From: an uncultured Rickettsiaceae bacterium
Lineage (GTDB): Bacteria > Pseudomonadota > Alphaproteobacteria > Rickettsiales > Rickettsiaceae
Direction of reading: 5' to 3'
NCBI GenBank assembly: GCA_905479885.1
Contig: CAJQOE010000052.1
Span: 1 to 24,390, forward strand
DNA: 24,390 nt
Part shown: piece by piece, positions 1-6,828 of the stretch
Position numbering within the stretch: position 1 is the first letter of the stretch
Layout of the letters: every line of letters starts with the position of its first letter
Position numbers and translations under genes: made by a program
The notes under the pieces: generated by a model
What the model was told of the DNA's origin: nothing
What the model saw: the letters and a program-made list of their open reading frames with translations, nothing else
Databases searched by the model: none

Positions 1-72
1 GAAGTACAAAAATATATAGAAGACCAAGAAGCTCATCACAAGAAAGACGATTTTAAGATATCTGAATTTTAG
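1..72 (+). CDS. IS200/IS605-type transposase, C-terminal end only (partial)
   Basis: The window opens inside a plus-strand reading frame that ends at TAG 70-72 and encodes 23 residues, including YIEDQEAHHKK. A run of the type YIxxQxxHH(K/R)K is typical of the C-terminal helix of small IS200-family Y1 (HUH) transposases, which move single-stranded DNA and recognise subterminal hairpins. A perfect palindrome lies 39 bases after the stop, as expected for the right end of such an element. Only the tail is visible, so it cannot be said whether the element is intact. A related REP-associated tyrosine transposase is an alternative. Confidence 0.6.
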   Translation, partial: EVQKYIEDQEAHHKKDDFKISEF

Positions 73-110
73 CGTTCACGCTTTTAATCCGCTTTGCAAG
101 CGTTGACCAA

Positions 111-132
111 ACTACCGGCTTGAGCCGGTAGT
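111..132. repeat. Perfect 22-bp palindrome, likely IS200-type right-end hairpin
   Basis: Bases 111-120 (actaccggct) and 123-132 (agccggtagt) are exact reverse complements around a 2-base centre, giving a 10-bp stem. It lies just after the transposase tail, where IS200/IS605 elements carry the subterminal hairpin bound by TnpA. It could also act as a terminator, but no T-run follows it on the plus strand. The loop-proximal GGCTTG is shared with hairpins at 23841-23941. Confidence 0.5.
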
Positions 133-188
133 AATTGATACTATAACATAGGTTACGCTAGGTCAAGTTTATTTACTATAAAATTGAA

Positions 189-242
189 TTGGCTCTTAGA
201 AAATTGAAACGATCTATGTGGATCTCATAGTTAAGAGGCCAA
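189..242. other. Long imperfect stem-loop downstream of ccmE
   Basis: Bases 189-198 (ttggctctta) pair with 232-242 (taagaggccaa) with one bulged G. Inside lies a second small stem, ctatg 214-218 with catag 226-230. It sits beyond the ccmE stop and might end the minus-strand flagellar/ccm transcript, since moderately T-rich sequence follows on that strand. A canonical T-run is missing, so it may instead be a mobile-element remnant or structured RNA. Confidence 0.3.
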
Positions 243-265
243 GCAGCACTTTGTCAGCTACAAGA

Positions 266-679
266 TTAGTTAGTATTTATATGTCTTAATTCTGGTGGGC
301 GGTAATTTTCATCGTGCTTTGCTAATAGTTTTGAAGCTTTGAATAGATTGTTAGATAGCAAAACACCTTCAGCAACTATTCCTTGTTTCTCGCGAAATAA
401 TGCGGGTAATATGCCATGATATTCTATTTGTAGATCAGCTATATTATCGGTGATTATAAAAAGTACTTTACCACTAGAATCTATTTCTATTGAGTCGTTT
501 TTAACCAAGCCTCCTACACGCACTTTCTCAGTGTTGGACTTGATTTTAGTTAACTCAGAAGGGGGATAGAAAAATACTATATTATCATTCAAGTTAGAAA
601 GTATAATGTATGTTCCTAATGCGCAAACAGTTAGCATTGTTATAATGCCGAGTAATCTATTTCTTTTTTTGCTCTGCAC
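266..679 (-). CDS. ccmE: Cytochrome c-type biogenesis haem chaperone CcmE
   Basis: CcmE (CycJ) is a membrane-anchored periplasmic haem chaperone. It binds haem covalently through one histidine and passes it to the CcmFH ligase for c-type cytochrome maturation. The 137-residue product has one N-terminal membrane segment (about 9-28), then the family block DNIVFFYPP, the VRVGGLV strand, GILPALFRE and the signature LLAKHDENYRPPE near 119-129. The haem-binding His is H122 and the conserved Tyr is Y126. Length is usual for the family. The start is GTG at 679, inside ccmD, so the two genes overlap by 23 bases and are probably translationally coupled. It is the last gene of a run that begins with flagellar genes, which is an unusual neighbourhood. 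Confidence 0.93.
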   Translation of the reverse strand: MQSKKRNRLLGIITMLTVCALGTYIILSNLNDNIVFFYPPSELTKIKSNTEKVRVGGLVKNDSIEIDSSGKVLFIITDNIADLQIEYHGILPALFREKQGIVAEGVLLSNNLFKASKLLAKHDENYRPPELRHINTN

Positions 680-770
680 AACTTGCTCTATAATCTACGG
701 TAACTTTTATAAAAACTATAGCAAGCGCCGTGAAAGTAAAACAATAGGCTGCCAACAAGTAGTTGTTCAT
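657..770 (-). CDS. ccmD: Haem exporter protein CcmD, very small
   Basis: A 37-codon frame fills the gap between motE and ccmE. It begins at ATG 770, preceded by AGGA, and ends at TAG 657-659 inside ccmE. The product starts MNNYLLAAYCFTFTALAIVF and ends YRASCAEQKKK: a short lumenal N-terminus with an aromatic YLxAAY motif, one membrane helix (about 5-22) and a basic cytoplasmic tail. That is the architecture of CcmD, the small subunit that helps release holo-CcmE from the CcmABC transporter. CcmD sequences are poorly conserved, so the call rests on size, topology, the motif and position directly before ccmE. It starts 20 bases after the motE stop. Confidence 0.8.
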   Translation of the reverse strand: MNNYLLAAYCFTFTALAIVFIKVTVDYRASCAEQKKK

Positions 771-790
771 AATTAATATCCTGAAACTTA

Positions 791-1459
791 TTAATCTAAA
801 GGTTTTTGCCTTGATAGTTCAATTGATAGCTCACGAGCTTTTACTGGATCCATGCTAGCTATTACTGGAGCTACTCGCACTTCTTTCATGTTGCTAACTA
901 CTTTCAATAATACTGGCATTTCTAGCTCGTTGAAGATCTTAGCTGCATCTTTTGGTTTCATAGTTTCGTATATTTTTACCAAACTAAGTATTTTGCTATT
1001 TTCTTTTTGTTCGTACTGTTTCATTAAATCTTCTAGCTGTGATTGCAAGGATTTTAGATCTAGTACTTTTTGATCTATTTTGTTTTCTGTTGCTTTTAGA
1101 ACTTGTTCTCGTACGTTTAGGTCTTTTTTATCTTTTTCTAATTTTTCTCTTCTTTTTGCTAGTTCTTTTAATAGATCCATTTCTGAACGAGTCATATTGT
1201 TAATGACGCTATTTTTAGATTGTACTTGTGCTGGTGGGGTTGAAGATAATTTGGCTGCTTGCGTGTTTTCGTTTTCAATAGCTGGTGGTCTAGCATGACT
1301 TTCTGTCGATGCATATGCGGTCTCTAACAGAACAGAAGATGTGCTCGTGTCTGTAGAATATGTTGTTTGCTCTTGTATGCGACCAAATAACATGGAGGCT
1401 TTTGCAAATAAAGTTATAATTAGTAAAACTAATATTGGTGAAAATAGGCTTGCTTTCAT
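791..1459 (-). CDS. motE: Flagellar motility protein MotE-like (coiled coil plus MgtE-N-like domain)
   Basis: MotE is an alphaproteobacterial protein that chaperones MotC and supports flagellar motor function. The 222-residue product has an N-terminal membrane segment or signal (about 6-24) and a low-complexity Ser/Thr/Pro linker to about 85. A charged coiled coil covers about 92-152. The C-terminal helical domain (about 156-218) contains VKIYETMKPKDAAKIFNEL and SMDPVKAREL, characteristic of the MgtE intracellular N-domain family. The ATG overlaps the stop of the preceding frame by four bases (ATGA), so the two are coupled. The position after fliL-fliM-DUF6468 matches other Alphaproteobacteria. 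The domain call is secure; the exact chaperone role is inferred. Confidence 0.82.
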   Translation of the reverse strand: MKASLFSPILVLLIITLFAKASMLFGRIQEQTTYSTDTSTSSVLLETAYASTESHARPPAIENENTQAAKLSSTPPAQVQSKNSVINNMTRSEMDLLKELAKRREKLEKDKKDLNVREQVLKATENKIDQKVLDLKSLQSQLEDLMKQYEQKENSKILSLVKIYETMKPKDAAKIFNELEMPVLLKVVSNMKEVRVAPVIASMDPVKARELSIELSRQKPLD

Positions 1460-1896
1460 TTTTTGGCGTTTATTTTTCTTAATGTATCATAGTAGCTCGT
1501 TTGGTTTAAGCTAGAGCTTTGCTCATCGGATTTTTTAGTTGCTATATTTTGTATAAAGTTTTTTAAATGATTGCTATAAGTTATTTCATCTTCGTCATTA
1601 GCGGGCGGTGCTAGGTCTTCTTCTGAGAATTTTTCACCAGCTTTTGCGCTTATATTATTTGTATAATCTTCGCCAGAATCAAGTTCGTGTATATTTCTTT
1701 GCACTGCAGCTGATTGTAAGCTTAATTGTGCAAGAAGCTCGCTAGCAACCTCGCTAATAGTCATTAATTCAGAAGATGTGTTCTGGGCCTCTGCTACGAC
1801 TGACTTTATTTCGGTGCTAGTTACTTTGCTTAATTCACTCATTTCATTTACGTTGTTTTCAGCTTTAACGATAGAGGCATTAAGTTCTTTAATCAT
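1456..1896 (-). CDS. DUF6468-like flagellar protein, C-terminal part of a split gene
   Basis: This 146-residue frame begins MIKELNASIVKAENNVNEMS and continues as a helical, Ser/Glu-rich chain with a disordered-looking acidic C-terminal half. In Alphaproteobacteria a DUF6468 protein (the group that I believe includes the Caulobacter flagellar positioning factor PflI) lies between fliM and motE. It has an N-terminal membrane helix followed by exactly this kind of coiled helix. Here the membrane part is encoded in another frame just upstream (1889-2014). Its TAA overlaps this ATG in the string ATGATTAA. The piece may be made by reinitiation, by frameshifting, or not at all. Homology is judged from position and pattern and is moderate. 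Confidence 0.6.
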   Translation of the reverse strand: MIKELNASIVKAENNVNEMSELSKVTSTEIKSVVAEAQNTSSELMTISEVASELLAQLSLQSAAVQRNIHELDSGEDYTNNISAKAGEKFSEEDLAPPANDEDEITYSNHLKNFIQNIATKKSDEQSSSLNQTSYYDTLRKINAKK

Positions 1897-2014
1897 ACGT
1901 GCAAATATCTATGCGACTATTTTGCAAGTCTTGTATGCGACGGTTTAGCATCCAGCAGTAAATTACACATGTGGTAGTCATGATGAATAGTAAAATATCA
2001 AGAAGAATCGTCAT
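1889..2014 (-). CDS. DUF6468-like flagellar protein, N-terminal membrane-anchor part of a split gene
   Basis: A 41-codon frame starts at ATG 2014, 15 bases after the fliM stop. It encodes MTILLDILLFIMTTTCVIYC then WMLNRRIQDLQNSRIDI before running into TAA at 1889-1891. The membrane helix followed by LNRR and a charged helix matches what precedes the coiled region in DUF6468 proteins. Dropping one base near 1905-1910 would join it to the next frame and continue the helix smoothly as ...SRIDFARMIKEL. The gene is therefore either frameshifted, a sequencing or assembly error, or expressed as two coupled pieces. Confidence 0.6.
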   Translation of the reverse strand: MTILLDILLFIMTTTCVIYCWMLNRRIQDLQNSRIDICTYD

Positions 2015-2029
2015 AAAGCTTTCTTTGTC

Positions 2030-2974
2030 TTAAATGAGTTTTTTTAAATTAATGGCAACTTTATTACCAACTTTGCCAATTTTTCCTGTAAATAATGCAA
2101 TAGGGCCAGTTCGCACAGTAATATCTTTATCTTTGGCATGTTCCATTACAATAGTATCACCGATTTTAAGTTTAGCAATCTCTTCAATTGTAGATAATCT
2201 ATTTGTTATTACTGCTTCTATTGGTAGATCTATATCGTGTATGCTTTCAGTTAATAAACGCTCCCACTCTTGATCACTACCAAATTTATCACCTAAAAAG
2301 ACTTGTTGCATTTGTTCTTTAACGGGCTCTATTGTTTTATAAGGTATCAGGAGCTCAACAGTTTTGACTTGTTCGTCAATTTCGATTTTTAGTTTAAGTA
2401 CGATTACAGCATCGCCGGGCCTTGAAATAGTTACAAGATTAGGATTGCTTTCTAGCCTTTCAAAATTAAAGGTAGTTGGAGTAATTTGGTCAAAGGCATG
2501 GCTAAGTTCGGTCAGGATAACTTCAGAGAGTTGTCGTGCAATGCCTTGCTCGATGGAGGTCAAAATTCTATTGTCATCTATTTCGGAATTAGATACGGTA
2601 TTTTTCTTGCCACCTAAAAGTAGATCAACAAAAGAAAAAATTACATTATTTTCTAGGATAAGTAATCCCAGATTTTCCCATTCTACGGCTTTAAACACTA
2701 CAATTGAGAGGGGGCTCTTTAGAGAGGCGAAATAGTTACCAAAACGTAGTGAGCTGAAACTGTCAACAGTCACATCTACGGCTTCCGAGGTTAAATTACG
2801 TAAGGATGTACTAAGCTGTCTAATAAATTTTTCGAAGATAATCTCAAGCATAGGTAGCTTGTCATAAGACTGCAATGATTGCTCCAGTACTGCCTTTATA
2901 CCAGTCACGCTTTGGATCGCTGGCTTTTTAGTTGCTTCTGTTGTATCTACGTTTTCGTTTTTCATGCTTACCAT
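2030..2974 (-). CDS. fliM: Flagellar motor switch protein FliM
   Basis: FliM forms the middle layer of the cytoplasmic C-ring, joining FliG to FliN. The 314-residue product contains the family blocks LPMLEIIFEKFIRQL, TSLRNLTSEAVDV, SSLRFGNYFASL, FKAVEWENLGLL and VDLLLGG. The C-terminal SpoA domain (about 245-312) begins DIDLPIEAVITNRL and includes LKIGDTIVM. The N-terminus (about 35 residues before SYDKLP) shows no recognisable CheY-binding EIDALL-type motif. ATG 2974 is the first start after an in-frame TAG; ATG 2965 is possible and neither has a clear Shine-Dalgarno sequence. It follows fliL by about 30 bases. Confidence 0.93.
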   Translation of the reverse strand: MVSMKNENVDTTEATKKPAIQSVTGIKAVLEQSLQSYDKLPMLEIIFEKFIRQLSTSLRNLTSEAVDVTVDSFSSLRFGNYFASLKSPLSIVVFKAVEWENLGLLILENNVIFSFVDLLLGGKKNTVSNSEIDDNRILTSIEQGIARQLSEVILTELSHAFDQITPTTFNFERLESNPNLVTISRPGDAVIVLKLKIEIDEQVKTVELLIPYKTIEPVKEQMQQVFLGDKFGSDQEWERLLTESIHDIDLPIEAVITNRLSTIEEIAKLKIGDTIVMEHAKDKDITVRTGPIALFTGKIGKVGNKVAINLKKLI

Positions 2975-3004
2975 CAGATCAGCTATTGTTGTATTTAGCT
3001 AATA

Positions 3005-3529
3005 TTAATTAACCGTAATTTCTTGAAACAGCACTTCTTTTATTATAATCGGCGCTGTAATTTTATTTATTCTCTTAGAAATTTCTTCTTTCAGGTATAT
3101 CGCGCTACTAGAACTATTGAAATCAGTAGCTCTCAGGCTGCGAAGAAAAGTAATCAAAGTATCTTTAATTACTGGTAGTTTTACCATTACGGCGTTGCTT
3201 TCTTCTTCGGTTGATAATCTTAACGTTATATCAATTCTTAAATATTCTTTTTTTGTGCCAGAAGGGGATAAGCCTATGGTTATTGGATCAATATCTAAAT
3301 AAGTGTTAGCTTCTAGTACAACATGCTCTTTGTTTTTAGATTGTTGAATTTGATTTATATCGTCGTGTTTTGGGGCCTTGATTATAAAAAAGAAGAAATA
3401 TAAAGCACCAATGATTGCTATTATAATTGGTGTAACAATTATAATAGTTTTTTTGATTTTCTTTTTTTTGTCGTCACTATTCGTTACTTCAGACGGTATT
3501 AGTGGCTCTTCTTCTAGTTCGTCGGTCAT
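3005..3529 (-). CDS. fliL: Flagellar basal body-associated protein FliL
   Basis: FliL is a single-pass inner-membrane protein that sits around the stator units and affects torque. The 174-residue product has an acidic cytoplasmic tail, a KKKKIKK stretch, one strongly hydrophobic helix (about 28-50) and a periplasmic domain. That domain contains YLRIDITLRLSTEEES and the terminal block IKEVLFQEITVN, which correspond to the FliL family's beta strand and C-terminal end. It is the first gene of the minus-strand flagellar run. Its start faces flgF across a 153-base gap, so the two runs are divergently transcribed. Confidence 0.9.
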   Translation of the reverse strand: MTDELEEEPLIPSEVTNSDDKKKKIKKTIIIVTPIIIAIIGALYFFFFIIKAPKHDDINQIQQSKNKEHVVLEANTYLDIDPITIGLSPSGTKKEYLRIDITLRLSTEEESNAVMVKLPVIKDTLITFLRSLRATDFNSSSSAIYLKEEISKRINKITAPIIIKEVLFQEITVN

Positions 3530-3562
3530 ATATAGTTTTCAGTTTTATATTGAAAGTGTTAA

Positions 3563-3599
3563 TATTTTGTAGTACTTTCTATAACTGTAGTACAAAATA
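3563..3599. promoter_or_regulatory. Inverted repeat in the divergent fliL/flgF gap, possible operator
   Basis: Thirteen-base arms at 3563-3575 (tattttgtagtac) and 3587-3599 (gtagtacaaaata) are reverse complements except for one position, separated by 11 bases. It lies between two divergent flagellar gene runs, 34 bases from the fliL start and 84 from flgF, so it is well placed to bind one dimeric regulator for both. No sigma-54 or sigma-28 promoter consensus is obvious nearby. Function is inferred from position only. Confidence 0.4.
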
Positions 3600-3682
3600 C
3601 ATGAAACTTGAAAAATTTTCTACTAAAATATCAGATATATTTATACTAAATATAGAAAACAGTTTAAATTACATAAATAAAT

Positions 3683-4501
3683 ATGGATTCTTTTGATTAT
3701 ATGGCGCAACTTTCTATACACAAACTATCTTTAGCTTTTTGGGTCTTTTTGTTTGGAGGACTGTTTTTTTTCTGCAATGCTGCTTATGCAAATAATGCTT
3801 CATATATCACGCTATCTAACCAAATTGCTAGGAAAACGCAGTTAGAGATGATTGCAAATAATGTTGCTAATTCTAACACAGTTGGTTTTGAACAAGATAA
3901 TTTATTATTCAGAGCAGTGGATGTAAAGCAAAATGCGAGAAGAAACAATTCTTTTGCCTGGGCAGAAACAACTTACCGTAATGGTGATCCGGGAGCAATT
4001 AAAGTTACTAATAGACCTACAGATTTAGCAATTGGCGGTGAAGGATATTTTAAAGTTGCTACTCCGAGGGGAGCAAGATATACTCTAGATGGATCTATGG
4101 TTATTAATAATCAAGGAATCTTGGTTAACATGAATGGATTTCCTTATCTAAGTGCCGAGGGAGAGTTTATAGAAATAGCCGAGGATTTTCAAACTATAGA
4201 GGTAGCTTCTAATGGCGCCATCTTCGTCGATGATGAGGAAATAGGTACGATAGGTGTATTTGGATTTGATAGCCCAGATCCTATTATTAAAGAAGGTGGT
4301 AACTTATATGCAATTCAAGGTGGAGATATTCTTTTAGAAGAATTTACAATTATATCCGGTGCGCTAAAAGCTTCAAATGTGAATCCAACTTTGGCTATGG
4401 CACAGATGGTAGAAATGCAAAGATCATATGGCCTGACAACAGATGTAATGACAAACATTAATGAGACAGAGACTTCAGCAATTAATAAACTAACAAAATA
4501 A
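3683..4501 (+). CDS. flgF: Flagellar basal-body rod protein FlgF with N-terminal signal-peptide-like extension
   Basis: FlgF is a proximal rod component of the basal body. The 272-residue product carries NNASYITLSNQIARKTQLEM, then IANNVANSNTVGFE (flagellar rod N-terminal signature, about 57-70). The central hook-domain block is DLAIGGEGYFKVATPRG, and the C-terminal coiled end includes NVNPTLAMAQMVEMQRSY. The family usually begins within a few residues of the SYI segment. Here about 36 residues precede it, with a basic n-region (HK), a hydrophobic core (about 15-31) and AAYA before residue 37, like a Sec signal peptide. No ATG exists between ATG 3701 and the rod motif, so the extension is probably translated. 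ATG 3683 or 3701 is the start; neither has a clear Shine-Dalgarno. Confidence 0.9.
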   Translation: MDSFDYMAQLSIHKLSLAFWVFLFGGLFFFCNAAYANNASYITLSNQIARKTQLEMIANNVANSNTVGFEQDNLLFRAVDVKQNARRNNSFAWAETTYRNGDPGAIKVTNRPTDLAIGGEGYFKVATPRGARYTLDGSMVINNQGILVNMNGFPYLSAEGEFIEIAEDFQTIEVASNGAIFVDDEEIGTIGVFGFDSPDPIIKEGGNLYAIQGGDILLEEFTIISGALKASNVNPTLAMAQMVEMQRSYGLTTDVMTNINETETSAINKLTK

Positions 4502-4511
4502 GAGAGATATT

Positions 4512-5306
4512 ATGGCATCAGTAGCAATGAGCGCAGCAGTAACAGGCGCGCAAGCACAGCAATTAAGGATTGATACTATCGCAAATAACGTGGCAAACGT
4601 AAACACAGATGGTTTTAAAAGAGTTGAAGCTAGTTTCTCTGATTTATTTTATGTGAATTTAAAAAGAGCTGGTATTTTAGAAAATGCTGAAGCAGCACCA
4701 AGACCAACAGGAGTTCAGGTTGGTATGGGAACAAAGATTCTTGGAACATTTAGAAATATGGAAATGGGGCCTTTGCGTCAAACCTTCCTTCCACTAGATG
4801 TAGCAATTACTGGTGCTGGTTATTTTGCAATTACTTTACCAAATAACAGAATTGGTTATACAAGAGCCGGTACATTTCATAGAGATCCAGAGAGTGGGAA
4901 CATAGTAACTACAGATGGTAATTTCCTTGAGCCAGCAATTAATATCCCAGCAAATATCCCCGTGGAAACTGTACAAATCTCTGAATCTGGAGTTGTTACT
5001 GCTCAGGATCCGGATAATAGTGCTGAAATAATTCCACTTGGTGAATTGGAATTATTTACCTTTCAAAATGAAAGCGGCCTTGAAGCAATAGGGAATAATT
5101 TGTTAGTGGAAACTGTAGGTTCTGGAGAAGCTATTGCTGTGGAGGATACTTCTGGCCGAGTTAAGCAAGGATTCTTAGAAACTTCGAATGTCAAAGCCGT
5201 AGAAGAATTGACAAAATTAATTGAAGCTCAAAGAGCTTACGAGCTAAATACCAGGGTAATTAGCACGCAAGATAAGATTCTAGAAACCACAAATAATATC
5301 AAATAA
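4512..5306 (+). CDS. flgG: Flagellar distal rod protein FlgG
   Basis: FlgG forms the distal rod that crosses the periplasm and passes through the P and L rings. The 264-residue length is standard. Visible blocks are AQQLRIDTIANNVANVNTDG near the N-terminus, DLFYVNLKRAG, GPLRQTFLPLDVAITGAGYF, GYTRAGTFHRD and the C-terminal coiled segment SNVKAVEELTKLIEAQRAYE. Unlike the preceding flgF it has no signal-like extension, consistent with the type III flagellar export route. GAGA lies a few bases before the ATG, and the gene starts 10 bases after the flgF stop, so the two are co-transcribed. Confidence 0.95.
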   Translation: MASVAMSAAVTGAQAQQLRIDTIANNVANVNTDGFKRVEASFSDLFYVNLKRAGILENAEAAPRPTGVQVGMGTKILGTFRNMEMGPLRQTFLPLDVAITGAGYFAITLPNNRIGYTRAGTFHRDPESGNIVTTDGNFLEPAINIPANIPVETVQISESGVVTAQDPDNSAEIIPLGELELFTFQNESGLEAIGNNLLVETVGSGEAIAVEDTSGRVKQGFLETSNVKAVEELTKLIEAQRAYELNTRVISTQDKILETTNNIK

Positions 5307-5369
5307 TTGATAGCATCACTGCAAGGTGGGTGATATTATGAGCTTGGAAATATATTGGAAAACGAATAA

Positions 5370-6065
5370 ATGAAATTATATAGATATATATTAGTGTTGC
5401 TATTATTAGTTAGCGCAACTATGCAGGTTGTAGCGTCGGATGATTTTGTTGATACGACTATAAATGAATTGTTGCAGGCCAAAATTACAGATGCAAGAGT
5501 TCTAATTGAGCAACAATATAACTCTCAAAGCAAGGTGGATCGTCTTAAATCTCGTCGAGAAGAAATAAAATCTATCGTTTTAGAGAAGTTTGATACGAAA
5601 TATTCCAGCTTTCGGGTGTTAGTTCAGTATAACGATGGTAAGTCAGAGCCGTTTTCTGGTCGTTATATTTCTTATGTCATGGCGCCGGTAGCAGCGAAAT
5701 ATATTAAATATGCTGAAATTATACAATCAGATGATATCACTACAGAAAAAACCCTTCTTGCTAATATAAAGAAAGGTTTTGCAACGGAAGAATCTGAAGT
5801 TGTGGGGATGCAGGCTAAAAAGTATATAGCTGTCGGTAAAATGTTTAAATTAAACGAAATGTCTAGCCCGCCAGTGATAAAAAATAATGATCCAGTAAAT
5901 ATTGTGTACTCATCTGGATCAATCAGTTTAAAAACTGTAGGTATATCAATGGGAGTTGGTGCAGTGGGTGATATGATCAAAGTAAAAAATAGTTCTTCTG
6001 GCGCAGTTCTGCTTGGTCAGATAATAAATAAAAATACTGTGCAGGTGGGCGGGAACAATGAATAA
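5370..6065 (+). CDS. flgA: Flagellar P-ring assembly chaperone FlgA
   Basis: FlgA is a periplasmic protein needed for assembly of the FlgI P-ring. The 231-residue product has a Sec signal peptide (about 1-22, ending QVVA) and a variable N-terminal half. The C-terminal SAF domain begins about 107 (PVAAKYIKYAEIIQSDDIT), followed by VGMQAKKYIAVGKMFKLNEM, VNIVYSSGSISLKTVGISMG and GDMIKVKNSSSGAVLLGQI, the characteristic FlgA end. A 63-base gap follows flgG, and the 3' end overlaps flgH by eight bases, so coupling with flgH is likely. Confidence 0.9.
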   Translation: MKLYRYILVLLLLVSATMQVVASDDFVDTTINELLQAKITDARVLIEQQYNSQSKVDRLKSRREEIKSIVLEKFDTKYSSFRVLVQYNDGKSEPFSGRYISYVMAPVAAKYIKYAEIIQSDDITTEKTLLANIKKGFATEESEVVGMQAKKYIAVGKMFKLNEMSSPPVIKNNDPVNIVYSSGSISLKTVGISMGVGAVGDMIKVKNSSSGAVLLGQIINKNTVQVGGNNE

Positions 6066-6807
6066 ATTTTTATGGGTGCTTTTATCTTTCTTTGTGCTGG
6101 CTTCTTGTAGCGACACTGCGGATCGTTTAAAAAGAGTCGGGAAAGCGCCAGAGTTCGAAAATATTGAGATTCCTACGATAGAAGAAGATGAAGAAGAGAT
6201 AGAACGTCGCGCAGAGCGAGATGAAGTGCAGCATGTGCATATGCGTAAAACTAATTCGTTGTGGCAACCAGGTTCGACAAAATTTTTCAGAGATAGCAGG
6301 GCATGGAAAGTTGGTGATATTATTCGTGTAGTTGTGGAGATATCAGATAATGCTAGCTTAAATAATTCTACACAGCAAAATCGTAATGGTAGTGATAGTT
6401 TAGGCATTCCTAATTTATTTGGTAAAGAAAAGGCTATAGCTGCTAATTTATCAAGTACTGCTGATCTTAGTTCTTTGGTTAAAACAAACTCTTCTCGTAA
6501 TCATTCAGGTAGTGGAAATATTTCTCGTAAAGAAGATATAAAAACAGAAATTGCTGCAGTTGTAGCTAAAGTACTGCCTAACGGAAATTTAGTAGTACAA
6601 GGACATCAGGAAGTACGAGTAAATTACGAATTACGTGAAATAAAAGTAGCGGGAATCATCAGACCAAAAGATATTACGAGTAATAATTCGATACGTACTA
6701 ATCAAATGGCTGAAGCTCGTATTTCTTACGGTGGGCGTGGTGTTGTTAGTGATGTTCAGCAGCCAAGAGCTGGTGCGCAGGTTATTGATATACTAGCTCC
6801 GTTTTAA
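6058..6807 (+). CDS. flgH: Flagellar L-ring lipoprotein FlgH
   Basis: FlgH is an outer-membrane lipoprotein that builds the L-ring bushing around the rod. The 249-residue product has a lipoprotein signal peptide with lipobox LASC and lipidated C17. It then shows SLWQPGSTKFFRDSRAWKVG, GDIIRVVVEISDNASLNNST and VVAKVLPNGNLVVQGHQEVR. The terminal block is VAGIIRPKDI through ARISYGGRGVVSDVQQP, all typical of FlgH. It shows that this organism keeps an outer-membrane ring. The start overlaps the end of flgA. Confidence 0.95.
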   Translation: MNKFLWVLLSFFVLASCSDTADRLKRVGKAPEFENIEIPTIEEDEEEIERRAERDEVQHVHMRKTNSLWQPGSTKFFRDSRAWKVGDIIRVVVEISDNASLNNSTQQNRNGSDSLGIPNLFGKEKAIAANLSSTADLSSLVKTNSSRNHSGSGNISRKEDIKTEIAAVVAKVLPNGNLVVQGHQEVRVNYELREIKVAGIIRPKDITSNNSIRTNQMAEARISYGGRGVVSDVQQPRAGAQVIDILAPF

Positions 6808-6828
6808 ATATTGTTGATAGAGTAAATT

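Noticed and set aside
2034..2735. Plus-strand frames inside fliM
   Set aside because: They are antisense shadows of a well-conserved gene, with Ser-rich composition typical of antisense frames.
3600..3682. Sigma-28 or sigma-54 promoter for flgF
   Set aside because: No TGGCAC-N5-TTGC or TAAA-N15-GCCGATAA type match is present; TTGAAA at 3608 has no -10 at acceptable spacing.
3502..3696. Plus-strand frame of 64 codons spanning the fliL start and the divergent gap
   Set aside because: It overlaps fliL coding sequence and the inverted repeat, has no ribosome-binding site and no protein-like pattern.
5310..5335. atcac/gtgat hairpin between flgG and flgA as terminator
   Set aside because: The stem is only five pairs with a 10-base loop and no T-run, inside an apparent operon.
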